From Ampullaceana balthica (lineage: Eukaryota; Mollusca; Gastropoda; Lymnaeidae), in contig CALYLW010001192.1 of assembly GCA_944989445.1 (NCBI GenBank), positions 195,264 through 259,263 on the forward strand: 64,000 bases of DNA. Direction: 5' to 3'. Shown here piece by piece: positions 33,581-46,099 of this stretch (position 1 is the stretch's first letter; the number at the start of each line of letters is the position of its first letter). Both the position numbers and the translations under genes were made by a program. The notes beneath the pieces were generated by a model that was given only the letters and a program-made list of their open reading frames with translations, did no database searches and had not been told where the DNA came from.

Positions 33581-34815
33581 ATATATATAAACAAATAATT
33601 AAAAAATAAGCAAACACAAAATCAAAATAAAAATGATAATTAAAAAAAGAACAACTACAACGTCTGCCTTTATACAACACAATGTGTTAACAAGCGATGC
33701 AAAGTTAAGTAAATATATGTTATTTTTAAAACATCTGTCACACCCCTCAGATGGTGTCAACTGATTTAGTCGTCGGCCTCCTTATATCTATCCAGCTAAG
33801 GCTGTAACCTGAATAGTATTAAATTAATCATGTATGATTACATTCTTGTGTTTTTGAGTGATCATTTTGTCTTCCATTGAAAGTGTGATGGATGCAGATT
33901 TATTTTGTTTGAGACATTATTTTACAGGTATGGCGAGAAATTAATTTTAATCTAGAAAAAAAAATTTCCAAGAGGATTTATTTTAAAATAAAGCCGCCGG
34001 TGCCTCACGCTTGTCAGTGTTACCGCGATGCATTATTGCGATGCCCCCTCCCCCGTATTACTATGATCATTTCTGTAAGTCGCCTGGGGCGCTGTTATTT
34101 CTTTTGTTTTAAAATATACTTTGTATTTCTATAAATTATAAAATGAAATTTCGCATACTATTTTTCTTTAATCGCGTGTCCTTGTTATTGTGTAACATTT
34201 AAACAATTCTGATATGAAAACAAAAATATATTTTAAAATTGGCTTTGTTCATGTTTTTTAATCTTGAAACTCTTTTAACCCGAACCGTCGCTGTCCTATT
34301 TGGGTTGTTAGCATCTGTTAGTATATTGACGACACAAAGTGTTACTGTGATATCGGCTTTTCTAAAACAAAAAAATAAACTTGTTTATTGAGTGACTAAT
34401 TATATTGAAGATTAGTTCTATATACTGTATTTAGTTAATGCTTTAAATATACACTAAAAAACATACATTTTGTGCTGGACCTCGAGCAATTAAATGATAC
34501 GTACAAAAAGGTAAAGTAATGTATTTGTCAGTTTATGTTGTTTGATTATTTCATTGAAATTTAAAATAATTAATTAACGTTTTTTAAGTTAAGGACGTGT
34601 TTCATTTAATTTAAAAAGAGAAATATGCAAACTATGATTTTTTAAAATAATTTTTTATCAGAATTTGTTGTTTAAAAGATCGTAAAAGTCATTACAATTA
34701 TCAAATGTTAAAATTGTAGGAAAATATTTTCAGCAGACATAAAAATATTGCCTTGAATGTTATTTTTAGATAAAATGAAATAATAATCAAACACAACCTT
34801 ATGCTTTATAAAAAG
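33581..34815. other. AT-rich; possible dispersed repeat shared with 63650-64000
   Basis: The phrases GTTACCGCGATGC (about 34020) and CTGTGATATCGGCTTTT (about 34348) recur in similar order near 63745 (GTTACTGCGATGC) and at the end of the window (CTGTGATATCGGCATTTT). Intervening sequence is AT-rich and hard to align by eye. No gene. Confidence 0.3.
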
Positions 34816-35378
34816 AAATTTTAACAAATGTAATAGAGATATAAAACTAAAATGCTACCTCATTTTGGTGAGACATGTACTAGAATATGCATCTTCTGTA
34901 TGGGACCCATCCACCAAAGAAAGCATTGATAAACTAGAACAAATTCAAAAAAGAGCTGCCAGATTCATTACTGGAGAATTTTCAAAACTGACAAGAATAA
35001 CACCATTAGTTAAATCATTAAACCTTGAAATACTAGAGTATAGAAGAACCAAGAGCAAAGTAGTAATCATACATAAAGCAATTAATTATAATTTAGAAAT
35101 ACAACACAAAGATAACTTAATACAACTCTCAGATAGACATAAGGATAAAAACAATTTTCTTATTCCGTATGCAAGAACAAACACACACAAATTTTCGTTC
35201 TTCCAGTCCAGAATTCGGGCGTTGAATGGGTTGCCTGAAGAATCCAGGAAAACCAACACTTTATCAACATTTAAATCTCTAATAAAAATGCAGGGCTAAA
35301 CATAAACCATAGATAAGCGTAGGACGCAATAATCTTCTGTATAGAAGGAGCGTCTGTAAACATATAAGATAAGATAAA
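34816..35378 (+). mobile_element. LINE 3' end, GATAA-tailed family, copy 2
   Basis: The longest open copy of the family here. The + frame runs from about 34820 (NRDIKLKCYLILVRHVLEYA) through SSVWDPSTKESIDKLEQIQK, RAARFITGEFSK and RIRALNGLPEESRK to MQG and TAA at 35297-35299. The Leu-Glu-Tyr-Ala-Ser-x-Val-Trp-Asp-Pro and Gln-x-x-Ala-Ala-Arg-Phe motifs are the region following the RT domain in many CR1/Jockey-type LINEs. The 3' UTR carries the shared hairpin (35322-35355) and a short AGATAAGATAA tail. Endonuclease and RT catalytic domains are missing. Confidence 0.88.
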
Positions 35379-35544
35379 TCAACTAAGATCACAAAAAGCT
35401 AATAACATAAGCATTTTCTGATAATTGCAAATAGAAGATTTAGATAATTGATTAAAAGTTGCACTATCCCCACGAATTGTTTATTTTATTATGCTATTAA
35501 TTTAAATACGCTTTGTGATTGTTTATTATAATATATCTATACTA

Positions 35545-37225
35545 TCTATACTAATAAAAGGCAAAGCCCTGACTCACTGACTCATTCATCACTAATTCTT
35601 CAACTTCCCATTTAGGTAGAAGCATGAAACTTAGGGAAGTAGTTGAGTAGCCTTTCGCGACGAAAATTGGAGTAAAAGAATTTTAAAATTAACACTCATG
35701 GGGGCCGGGGGCCCAAAAACGTTTTTTTTCCCCATTATATGGCCTATATAACATTTGAATATCACTAATTCTCCTATTTCCCGAGTAGGCAGAAGCATGA
35801 AACTTTGAGAAGTTGTTGACTACACTTCTTCGATGGTAACAGACGAAAAAATATTCAAAATTTCAATTACTGGGGCCCAGGGGCCCAAATGTAGTTTTTT
35901 TCCTTATATGAGCTATATAAAAACTGAAAATCACGAATTCTCCTATTTCATGTGTAGGAAGAAGCATGAAACTTTGAGTATTTGTTAAGTAACATTCTGC
36001 GACGGAAACAGGTTAAAAAATTATATAAAGTATCACTTACCGGGGCCGGGGGCCCGAATGTAGTTTTTCTTATATAAAAAACTGACTCATAACTAATTCT
36101 CCAATTTATCGTGTTGGTAGCAGCATGAAACTTTGGAGAGTTCTTAAGTACACTTCCGCAATGGTAACAGACGAAAAAGAATTTTGAAATTCACACTCAT
36201 GGGGGCCGGGGGCCAAAATACGTTTTTCCCTAATATAGGCTATATAAAAATTAAAAATCCCTTTTTCTCCTATTTCCCGATAAGGTTGAAGCATGAAACT
36301 GTGGGTAGTTGTTGGATAACTTTCCGCGATGGTTACAGGTGAAACAATTATATAAATTATCACATACTGGGAGCCGGGGCCCAAATGTTGTTTTTTTCTT
36401 ATATGAGCTATATAAAAATTGAAAATCACTAATTCTCCTATTTCCCGTGTAGGTCGAAGCATGAAACTTTGGGCAGTTCTTAAGTAACATTCCGCGATGG
36501 TAACAGGAAAAAAAATTATATAAATTATCACTTATTGGGGACCGGGAGCCCAAATTTAGTTTATTTTGTAATATTAAAAACTGACTCAACACTAATTCTC
36601 CAACTTCCCGTGAAGGTAGAAGCTAAGACTTTGGGAACTTGCTTCGTACACTCTTATGATGATAATTGGCGAAAAGGAATTACAATTTTTTCTTTCATGG
36701 GTGGCCGGTTTTTTTTTCGAATATGGGCAATATAAAACAGAATTAACACTAATCCTTCATCTTCCCGTGTAGGTTGAAGCATGAAACTTTTGAAAGTTGT
36801 TGAGTAACCTACCGCGATGGTAACAATCAAAACAAATATAAAATTATCAATCACTAGGGGGCCGTGGGCCCAAATGTAGTTTTTTTCTTATGTGAGCTAT
36901 ATAAAACATAATCATCATTAAATATCCAACTTTCCGTGTAGGTAGGAACATGAAACTTTGGGAAGTTGTTGAGAACCCTCCCGCAATGGTAGCAGACGAA
37001 AAAAAATTAAACTATCAGCTCCATAGGATCACGGGAAGTGTGTCATATTATTTCTTTTCGTTTTTGTTTTTCTGCGGGACTACGACAGACAGACAGACAA
37101 GACGGTGAAGATAATAGATGTATTATATCCATCATGATCCAGATTGAAATCAATTGGTGTTTTGAATTTGTGTTACGCTTACTGAAATCCTAATTTACTG
37201 CAGCAAAGCGCGGGTATTTTGCTAG
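35545..37225 (+). mobile_element. Helitron-like non-autonomous element
   Basis: Boundaries read A|TCTATACTAATAAAAG at the left and GGGTATTTTGCTAG|T at the right: 5'-TC, 3'-CTAG and insertion between A and T, the Helitron hallmarks. Near the 3' end AGCAAA and TTTGCT can pair around GCGCGGGTA. No target duplication or inverted termini. No Rep/helicase is encoded, so it is non-autonomous. The interior is mostly a tandem array (next entry) followed by the ACGACAGACAGACAGACAAG landmark. Confidence 0.65.
35590..37020. repeat. Satellite array inside the Helitron, nine units of about 160-170 bp
   Basis: Units are marked by GTAGGTAGAAGCATGAAACT-like phrases near 35612, 35785, 35955, 36112, 36285, 36450, 36613, 36769 and 36939. 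Each also has CGATGGTAACAG(A/G), a GGGGCCGGGGGCCC palindrome and TATATGAGCTATATAAAA. Units differ at many positions, so the array is old or was amplified within the element. Open frames crossing it simply follow the repeat. Confidence 0.85.
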
Positions 37226-37652
37226 TAAAACAATACATTTCCAAGATTTATGTTATATAGCTGAAAGATATATTTTCTCTAAAATTAGCATTATCTATGT
37301 TATTAGGCTAGGTATAGTGTATAGTTTTTTGTTTAAGTTTCTAGATAAAATAACAATTCCTAAATATATTTTTTAAAAATATATAAAAAATTCAATCAAG
37401 GAGAAAGGAATATTTTTATTACTAAATGTTGATAACGATGTAGTGGAAAAACAGCATAAAAACATATATAAACACACAATAAGAGACAAGATACATTTTT
37501 TATTTTAAAAGAAGCTTTTTTTTTCTTTTTTCTTTATTTATTATTCACTTTTTTAATTTACTTTTATTTTATTTTTTTTAAGATTTGAACGGAAGATAAA
37601 AATGTTTTAAATGTATATACATATACACAAATATGTATATATATATATATAC

Positions 37653-37706
<54 letters not shown>

Positions 37707-38257
37707 TTGTGTGTGAGTATGTAAAAATATTATTTTTAGTTTTAATAAAGCCTATTTAAAATGTGTATTAATAAGTGTTGTTATTTTAAAAATTGCTATT
37801 TACGTTATTATGAAGCATTATTTACATTATTTTAAGCGAATAAAATAAAAATGAATTTCAAAAGCTATAACTTTTTCAGGTGTACATTAGTTAGTGCTAA
37901 GTTTCATAGATAAAGTTTCTAGATATTAAAAAAAAATTCAATTCATGTAAATCTAATTTAGAATTAGAAGCAATAACATTAAATGTTATTTTTTAAATTT
38001 ATATGAAAGGGATGTTAATATTACAAATAAAAAAAACACTGTCTTCTTTAAATAATTTTAATTCAACAATTCATTTATGATCTATTGTAAAGACAAAAAG
38101 CTTATTGCGCTAAATATAACTGACATATATATCATATATCCCCCTTTCAAGTCCATGACTGACTATGGGGCAAGTGAAGTAGCGTTCACAAGTTTTTAAT
38201 TAGCCACCACTAACGAGCATGGGGAAAAACAATAAAACACTACATATATATTAGTCA
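37226..38257. other. No gene; (TA)n(TG)n tract
   Basis: AT-rich. A compound microsatellite occupies about 37632-37710 (TA repeats, then GTGTGT). Confidence 0.5.
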
Positions 38258-39352
38258 TCAGAAAAAAAAATACATAATTATTGGTAGCATAAAATATCTC
38301 ATGTATTTCGTCACCCCAGTTGCTTGAAATGCTGATACAATGTTGCTTCTTATCTCCATGTCATCCCATTCAGTTAAAATGAGAAGCTCCAGAATACTAG
38401 CCGGAGCAACAGCTACAAAGTAGACAAATGAAATAACCAGAAGCCTGCGGCTTGACGTGATGGCATTAGATTTCACTGGTGGGGCCTCAAGTGGATCAGT
38501 ATTTGGAGTGTAAATTGTTTGAGAAGTAATACCACCAACTTGCGTTGTTGGTTGGTTGTAATCTTGTTGTCGTTGACTGTGGGGATTCTCTGAGTGCGTT
38601 GAATTCACTGCACCAGTTATAATTAGCGGAATTGAATATTCTCTGCCTGATTCTATTGGAATATTCTCTTGATTATGCATGATGGAAGTGTCTCTATAAG
38701 TAGAGTTTTGAACGGTAAGGTAAACCTGACTCTGTCGACTTTCTCCAACTTCTTGTTGACTCTGAGCTTTGACTCGACATTTGATATAAACCATGGTAAA
38801 TATTGAGGTCAGCATGGTACCAATAGCTGGTAATATACAACTTATAACAATCAACGCCTTCTTCTGATGTAAAGTAGATGTGTTTTCACAAGTGTCCATG
38901 TCAACGTTAGCCAAACCGAGAGGTAAGATAATGATAAGGGTAAGGACCCATGGAATACTACTGAATATTATCGAGCAAATGATTTTTGATTTTTTAGTTA
39001 ATTTCGAGATTCTGGTATGCTGAAGGATTTCTAATCCTAAAATAATTAATCCTATGCCGTAGACAAATGTTTCCAGATTCTTATTATAGACGCCGGAAAT
39101 GAATGTCGAACGGCATGAATCTTTTATGTAACTAAGAGTTATCTCTTCAAAGTAGTGTTTTACTTCAACAGCCATTGGAAATAGAGCGACAATAATTTCT
39201 CCAAGGGTCATTGACAATATAATTAACGTTTTTGGCTTTAAAAGAAAATCACACTTACGGACATTCTTGATTATAACAAAACCATTGGTCACAACAATGA
39301 TTATGATAACCGTGATGGTCAACCCTTTGAGTGCATCTAATTGGTGAATCAT
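38258..39352 (-). CDS. Orphan rhodopsin-like 7TM receptor, copy 1
   Basis: A 364-codon frame with a seven-helix plan. TM1 is about 8-28 (TNGFVI, Asn1.50-like), TM2 42-62 (Glu52 at the usual Asp2.50 position, VALFPM after it), TM3 93-112, TM4 124-148 with Trp135, TM5 166-190, TM6 302-324 with Pro317 and TM7 about 345-364. Cys80 and Cys155 are placed for the usual TM3-loop 2 disulfide. There is no DRY motif and the cytoplasmic loop 3 is long (about 110 residues, Gln/Ser/Thr-rich). The end reads YFFF then stop after a T9 run; with eight T it would end SDD, like SDN of copy 2, so a homopolymer slip is likely. The ligand is unknown. AAACAG six bases before ATG could be a splice acceptor for an upstream leader. 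Confidence 0.75.
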   Translation of the reverse strand: MIHQLDALKGLTITVIIIIVVTNGFVIIKNVRKCDFLLKPKTLIILSMTLGEIIVALFPMAVEVKHYFEEITLSYIKDSCRSTFISGVYNKNLETFVYGIGLIILGLEILQHTRISKLTKKSKIICSIIFSSIPWVLTLIIILPLGLANVDMDTCENTSTLHQKKALIVISCILPAIGTMLTSIFTMVYIKCRVKAQSQQEVGESRQSQVYLTVQNSTYRDTSIMHNQENIPIESGREYSIPLIITGAVNSTHSENPHSQRQQDYNQPTTQVGGITSQTIYTPNTDPLEAPPVKSNAITSSRRLLVISFVYFVAVAPASILELLILTEWDDMEIRSNIVSAFQATGVTKYMRYFMLPIIMYFFF

Positions 39353-41972
39353 TATTTCTGTTTAATTGTTTTTTTTAAATAAGTTAAATAATCACCTTGA
39401 TTTCAAATTAAGTCATCAATATGTCACCTGCAAATAAGACGCAATTGTACAAACCTATTAAACGAGGAAATACTAATAAATTATTATAAACAAGATAATG
39501 TTGTAAAAATAGTCTTACAATATTACTGAACTTAATCCATTGGCAAAAAATTAAGAAAACACAATAAATCAGTTAAATTCATACTCGAAAAAAATATCAC
39601 AAAGCATGTGGGAAGGAAATAAACTTACCTGGCGACGATAATTAACACGAATTTAACCATAGATGCAAAGTAAATTTAAATGCAAAATATAAAACAATCA
39701 TAACTTTAAAAAAAATAGAGTGAAAGACATATGTTTATCAGTGCACAAAGGAAAGAGTTAGAGAAACAAAGACCTTGTTTTTTAAAAGTAAAATTTCAAT
39801 GTGATAGAGTCAAACAAAGTTGATATAAATATTAATGTAACATACCGGTATATATGAAAATAGTTTTTTTTAAATGGTGGTATTAATAAAGATTCGTATA
39901 ACCACTGTATCTTTTTTGTTATTATTAAAATTTGGTTTGCTAATATTTTAGACAATCGCCGTTTTGTTTATGCAAAGTATTGCAAGGGAAAAGTCGACAA
40001 GTTTGCAACCGATGTAGCACAGATAAGATTGCGGGTTTTATTCAGTTAGACCTTTTAGATGTTGAATCATCTATTTAGTGAGGACACAGTATTCAGGTTT
40101 GTTGACACAGTCGATAGCGTCATATGCCGGGAAGAGAGCAAAGCTTTTAATCGAGTATAGCCTTCTTGTATTTGGATTTGTATACAGTAAGAAGTTAAAC
40201 CCTGCATCCTTTTTAAATCCTTTATATTAACTCGTGGTGTCTGCGGCGGACCTTGCTTGCTTGCTTGCTTGCTTGTCACCAAAACTTTTGATCGATTTTT
40301 AACCCACTTGCTCGCAAGATAGCGAGCTGAAATTTTGCAGGCAGTTTCGTACCGATGATAAAAACAATGTATTAAAAACTTCAGATCGATCGCATGTACC
40401 GTAATTAAATTATTGATTTTTTAGATTATTTTATTTATTCCTATGTATCATGCTATTTTTTGAGATAGAGCGTCGCGGTGCGTATTATATTGAACAACCT
40501 TTCTGTCGCGCAACAAGGTGCGTATTTTATTGACAGCTCTTTTTATAAACATATTTCTGATCGGTGCGCATTATATTAAACACGTTTTACGACTCAACTG
40601 CAATTTTGTATTTCTGGATGGTCTTGCGCTGCGTGTTATAATGAACATTTTTTAGTTACGTCTCATACGTAAAGGATTTATAGTCAAAAACTTGGTTTTT
40701 TACGGGTTTGTTTTTATTTAGTGTTAAGTTACGTAACAACTTCATTGTGGTGTTAATCATTTTAAGTGCTAAGGATGTTATATTTTCTCGGTGGGTGGGG
40801 TGGGGGGGCACTTTGATCTGTTTAAAAAAAAATAATCATTTTAATGGCCTCTTTCCAAAATTACTAGTTACATTGAAGTCTTCAAAACATAACATTTAAT
40901 ATTGTTTCACATGTATTAACTATTTCCTAATTTTGTTTTCCGTGAGAAAGACTTCCTGCTTACACCTTCGTTATGTGTATTTATGCCTAACAAAACCCAA
41001 AAATAATTATCTTGATACAAAGCCTTAGTGATATCCCAATCTTTAATTATATCAAGCATGAAGGCGAACTGGCTGACTTTTGCTGGCTTCTGCTGATTTC
41101 CATACCTCCTTTACAACATTAAATCAAACTTTGTATTAACTTAGATGTCATCTGTCATAGGCAAATGCAAACAATGAATCATGCAAGTAAGGGATTCGAC
41201 TATTTAGATACCCCTTTAAAATTTTAAAGAGAAAAAAATATGTATATTGGCATAAATATGCGAACGCGAAGATATCTGACAAACGCCGTGCAGCTAATTA
41301 TGTAAAATATTGCACACACATGGATGCTGTGCATTTTGCATGCGCGTTTTCCTTACTTTGAACACGGCAAACAAACCTTAGAGGGAACACAGGTTATGAA
41401 TAACATTAATATAATTATAAATGTGCGATAACTAACTTTAATAATATTTGTTTAGTAAGTTGGTTATTATGTGAGGCATTGTTGAGGAACTTTAAAAAAA
41501 TAAATACATGAGCATCGGATGTTTAAATTAATGTCAACTCTATGTAAATGTATGTCTATTTCAGAGGGAAAAAAATGTTTGATATAAAGCCAATGGTCCT
41601 TTACACTACGACACTATAAACATTTATTTTTAAAACTTTAAAAAAAAATAATATAAAAAATGTGTTCAATACACAAGGTTCGTTTAATATCAACTGCTTA
41701 CTTATAACTCGCAAGATTAGAGAAAATAACAAGAAGTTGAGTTTAAGAGTGCAAACATTTCGTAGGCCTCTAAAATGTTGTTAAATGTGTAAAGAAAGGC
41801 TTATAAACAGTGCATTGATTTTTTTAAATGTAGAATGAAGAAATAGGTATGGTTGGAGTAGGTGCAAGTCTAGGCATTATTTTGATTGCAAAAAGATACT
41901 ATTCTAATACTAAAAGATGAATTGTTTTTATAATGTATTGTATTAACTGCTAAAATAAGGAACGACGCTTAC
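39353..41972 (-). other. 5' flank or leader intron of receptor copy 1
   Basis: AT-rich, with no protein-like frame. The first about 80 bp upstream of the ATG resembles the matching flank of copy 2 (AAGTCATCAATATG / AAGACGTCAATGAAATG on +). If the candidate leader exon at 41973 is real, this is its intron. It contains the Helitron-derived piece at 40200-40715. Confidence 0.35.
40200..40715. repeat. Helitron-derived fragment with a repeated GGTGCGTATTATATT motif
   Basis: The segment holds CTTGCTTGCTTGCTTGCTTG, CAGATCGATCGCATGTACCG and, at 40480-40640, four spaced versions of GGTGCG(T/C)ATTATATTGAACA. It ends with ACGTCTCATACGTAAAGGAT and TTTTTTACGGGTTTG. 55191-55445 has the same four-motif layout. 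Confidence 0.6.
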
Positions 41973-42065
41973 CCAGATCAAGGCAATCAGTCGCAGTGTT
42001 TTGTGGACGTGATGCATGTACTTATATTTGTCAATGATACAGGAAGTGTGCAATTTCCTGTTATA
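41973..42065 (-). promoter_or_regulatory. Candidate promoter and leader exon of receptor copy 1
   Basis: On minus, ACAGGAAATTGCACACTTCC plus TGT (42061-42039) is an inverted pair of GGAA cores like two ETS sites. TATAAG (42026-42021) follows, then about 50 nt and a splice donor, ATCTGG|GTAAGC, ending the exon at 41973. The same order with close spacing occurs upstream of copy 2 (55595-55503), where AT-rich flanks have drifted. The start site is not known. It could also be a dispersed repeat unrelated to the receptors. Confidence 0.4.
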
Positions 42066-44734
42066 GTGGGGCCTTAGTTCTTGCATCTGATCTCTGTTAA
42101 TAATTCTTATTTATTGTCTTCATATTGAATTAAAATATAAAAAATTAAAACATTAATACTTTGAAAGATCGAAAAGTAAATTTATTATTTTTATTTTAAT
42201 GATTTTAAAATATTTTTCATCACAATTAATAAAACCGAAAAGAAATGGTGTTGTTGTGTGTTTGGTTTGTTTAAATAAAATTGCACAATTATATAATAAT
42301 AATAATAATAATAATATTCAAACATTAAAAATTTCAAGATGTGCATTTGTTTCAAATAAATCCAGAAAACTTGTAAAACTTAAAACAATTGTTTTCAATG
42401 AGCGCAAGATCATAAAAAAAAGTTAAATTCGTTTTAACCGTATTAGAATCCCTGATTTTTAACTTAAACCAATTCTTTAATTTTTAAATTAATTTAAATT
42501 AATTAATTTTTTTTTAAAAGTTACAGCCATATACGTATCAAACCACTAAATTAAAAAAAAGATGCTTAATGAGTAGATATTATTAAATACGCAATACTCT
42601 TCAATACTGATTATAATGTCTATAAACAAAAGTTTTCCAGAGGTCTACGATTATTATGCTTAAACATTTTAAAGAATTTTTTTGTAATTACTAATATGTC
42701 ATAAAGAAATCATCCCTAATTTTGAAAATAAATTATGTAATATAAATTATCAGAATTATTTTAAATTAAATTAGAATAAATAGCTTCGATTGATTGATTC
42801 CTCATTTATTGGGCCATGTTTACATTTTTCTTGACATCGTGAAACTATACCTTTACTGGAATATCTGTGGTAAGTTTTTGTCTTATTATATTCCAAAAAA
42901 AAAGTAATTGAAAACTACACGATTAAATAACTTAGAATCACTTCTACAAGTAACGAATTTCAAAGGCAAACAATAATATAATTGTTTATGATTAAGTCTG
43001 ATTCATATACTATTTCTTGAGTTGAAATAGCTTTCTGAATTCGTGTCCTAACCGCTTAAACACTCTGTCAAATAAAGTTTCTACATGTTCAATAAATGTT
43101 TGCTATCCAAGCTCATCACTGAGAGGTCGTACAAAATGCAGTCAACATTTTTTTTAAAAAATGAATTTACTTTGTCATCCAACTTAGTCGACTAAAAGAT
43201 CTTCTTATATTGTATATACGATAGCTGTCTTTTGACCCATGATAAAAGACGGAAATAGTAATCTATAGCTTTAAACTCACTCTCGGGCATGATCATCCAA
43301 TTGTGCGTTTTCTTTAATGTAATATGTTAACAAAGGTCTTTTCCTGCTATAAAAGTATCGATTTATACAGGTTGTATAAGTTATGGTGTCAGTACTTCTC
43401 ACACCATGTAATGGTAATGATCTTCATCCATGGTCAACTTCTCGCACTCTCTATTAGTAAATCATGCAATAGTCTAACTGTTAGAAAAAAGACATCAACA
43501 GCCAGTGGTCTGTGTAACAACTGTCCCTTTAATCACATTATCATTACACGAGCAACAAAGCGCGGCCAAGGACGTTCCACCACCGTTCGGTGGCATGTTG
43601 TAACTCCCCTCCAACAGCCGTCTCGACCGGCATTACATGTGCATCACGTCGAAAATACTATTCATCATAGTTAAAATAAATAACTCGTAAAAATAGAGCT
43701 TTTTACTATAAAACCAACGCGCATAACTCAAAAAGGTCGAAGAAATACTGCATAAAAAATAACTCGTTTCGAACGTCCGCGTAAACGTGTTCAATCGGCT
43801 GTAGGAGTTATATGTGATTTAGGGACCATTCGCTATAGATGACCGGACAGAAAATTGCCTAATATTAGATATGATTTAGAGCCATTCTCTCTGAGTTCAC
43901 GACCTCGCACGATATCACTTCATAATACAAATCACGAGCTTCATACTCAGTCAACTCGCACGCTAACACTATGTCATTACAAAACACGTCTCTTATACAT
44001 ATCTGTAAATCAGTTCGCATGATCTTGACTTAAAGTGTTTAGATTAGCTTCCCTAATAACATTTAGAAATAGAAGGAACAATGCATTTTTCGTTTACTTA
44101 AAAAGTGCAACTTGAGATGACAACGATGTATTACGATTTGCCAACGGGTATCTTACTCCATAGATTAATATATAGTCATGAACACAATCGTTAAAATTAA
44201 CAAAATTACGGTATAACGGATAATTAATTATAGTGTGCTTTGTGACTGAAACAAAAAGACATTTCGGCAAGTTAGTAAATTGTAGAAACTTGAAACAGTT
44301 TTTTGACATGTGTTATCACGATTCAATCAGTGTAAGGTGAATCATTTACCAACCATGCTACACCAGTAGATGCCTCGTAGAATTTCATGCTAAATGGTGT
44401 CATTAATTGAGACAAGTTTTAGTTATTTTTTTAATGTTAAACAATTTTTTTTAAACGCCAGCCTATTAAACACACACATGCTTACACAAAATGTAAGATT
44501 TTAGCGTTATTGAGTCACGGAGCAAAGCAATTATTATCAGCTTTAAATAAAAATAAAACAGTTCATGTCGTGAGGCTCATGTAGGTTGGGTGTGTGAACC
44601 AGTGTGAAAACGTTTATCAGCTGTGACCCAAATTTCAGGCGTATTAAACAAATATTCTGACAGGTGATTTCCGGTTCTTTAATTTAGAAAAACAAGAAAA
44701 ATGAAATTGTCAAAAAGTTTGAGTTAAAAAAAAA
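42066..44734. other. No gene seen
   Basis: AT-rich, with an (AAT)n run at about 42294-42316. The 116-codon frame at 43324-43674 is GC-richer but I recognise no domain, and the region 43700-44400 holds nothing I can name. Confidence 0.35.
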
Positions 44735-45029
44735 TATCTGTTACAGGCAATGTGTGAAATCCAATATATTGGATGCCTGATGGTTTTAGGCGAAGTATGA
44801 AATTTGTACAACCTTTTCATACTTTGCTTACGCATTCTATAGAGTACCGGATTTCGTTTAGGCAAATTGTAAAAAGAGCACAACAAAAGACTTTATTGAT
44901 ATTTACGTATTTTAAAGTGGAATTAATACAAAATAAAACACATGCTATACGCTCTGCATTATTTTTTCGAAGTCTTCCTCTGTTTCCACATCTTAAAATC
45001 AGCATCAGTTAGTGATTAAGTTGTGAGGA

Positions 45030-45860
45030 CTACTTTAGCTCTGCAACCAAAGAGAGCTTCGTATGGTGATCTTTTAATCCCAGAATAAAAAGCTCTGTTC
45101 TTCTTGAGTTGGACGAACCGTAACCCCTCACTCCAGAGACCAGTTATTTCATCTTGCATCCAAACACACAGCATATTTTCAATTTTCTGATTAGCTCCAT
45201 TGACGCTCCTCTAGCTCTGTGAGTAGCGCAGCTTACCATGAATGATCTTCAAGGCGGGCCAGTACTCCTTTAGGCTGCTTGCCATGTTGTTTGCAAATCA
45301 CCTGCCGTTTTTGGACTGTAGAATCATGGGAGCACCAAGCAATCTAAATATGTCTACGAGCTGGTATGCTACTTCTTGTGCCCTCTTTGTTTTCATGGCC
45401 CTGAGAACCACGAACTTGGTGAGATGATCTTGATACACCATTATGAACGTGTATTCCCAATTAGGATGGATTTAAAGTCTATGAGATCGACCTGACAACG
45501 AGTTGAATTTAGAAAAAGCCATTGGCTTGACCACAAATTAGCCATTATCAGATCGTCCACCAATTTTTTTGAACAGTTTCGGTTTTACAAAACGCTGTTT
45601 TTAGCAGCATTTGCTCTTACTTTAGATCGTAGAACCGTCGTTGCATGTCAACATGGCGTAATTCCTGTCCTAGCACTACATTCTCTTCCGACATGATCAC
45701 ACAGCAATCCAAGTGGAAACGTTATGGGATAACGTCTGTTGAATCTCAGCCGGATGATATAAACTGTCGTCGTGAGAAGAAATTTGGTAATATTGTCTTT
45801 GATTTGGTAGTGTATCCTTGTATCAGCTAAACGCTGTCTTACAATATTTTCAACACTCAC
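45030..45860 (-). pseudogene. Ginger/KRBA2-like integrase, catalytically dead
   Basis: Minus-strand reading gives an integrase core of the Gypsy-integrase type as in KRBA2-like proteins: VVKPMAFSKFNSRCQVDLID (about 45535-45480; first catalytic Asp), YTFIMVYQDHLTKFVVLRAM, KTKRAQEVAYQLVDIFRLLG, APMILQSKNGR, a stop, then SSLKEYWPALKIIHGKLRYS and SGIKRSPYEALFGCRAKV (about 45070-45020). The second catalytic Asp, expected in QS-D-NGR, is Lys. There is a stop just after NGR, another after RYSQS, and a 1-nt loss after DFKS. Upstream 45600-45860 has degraded N-terminal sequence. No function remains. Confidence 0.8.
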
Positions 45861-46099
45861 AGGCTTCGATCGCCATCATCAAACAACGACCAAAGCGCCA
45901 CCGCCAAAATTAGTGGCTGGGAAAATGGTGGGGTAGGCCACATACATACTTTGCCCGACAACAACTTGGCATTCTAAAGAATGTCAAGGCAATGTATGAA
46001 ATAGCAATCATTTCATACTTTGCCTGAAACCATCAGGCAATCTATACATTAGCTAGGCATTCTTTAGAATGCCTGAATTTCACACTTTGTCTGTAACAT

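Noticed and set aside
36106..36592. Frames of 113 and 141 codons with repeated phrases
   Set aside because: They follow the Helitron satellite units; the protein-like repetition comes from the DNA repeat.
43324..43674. 116-codon frame in a GC-richer patch
   Set aside because: No recognisable domain, composition changes along the frame, and nothing near it suggests a gene.
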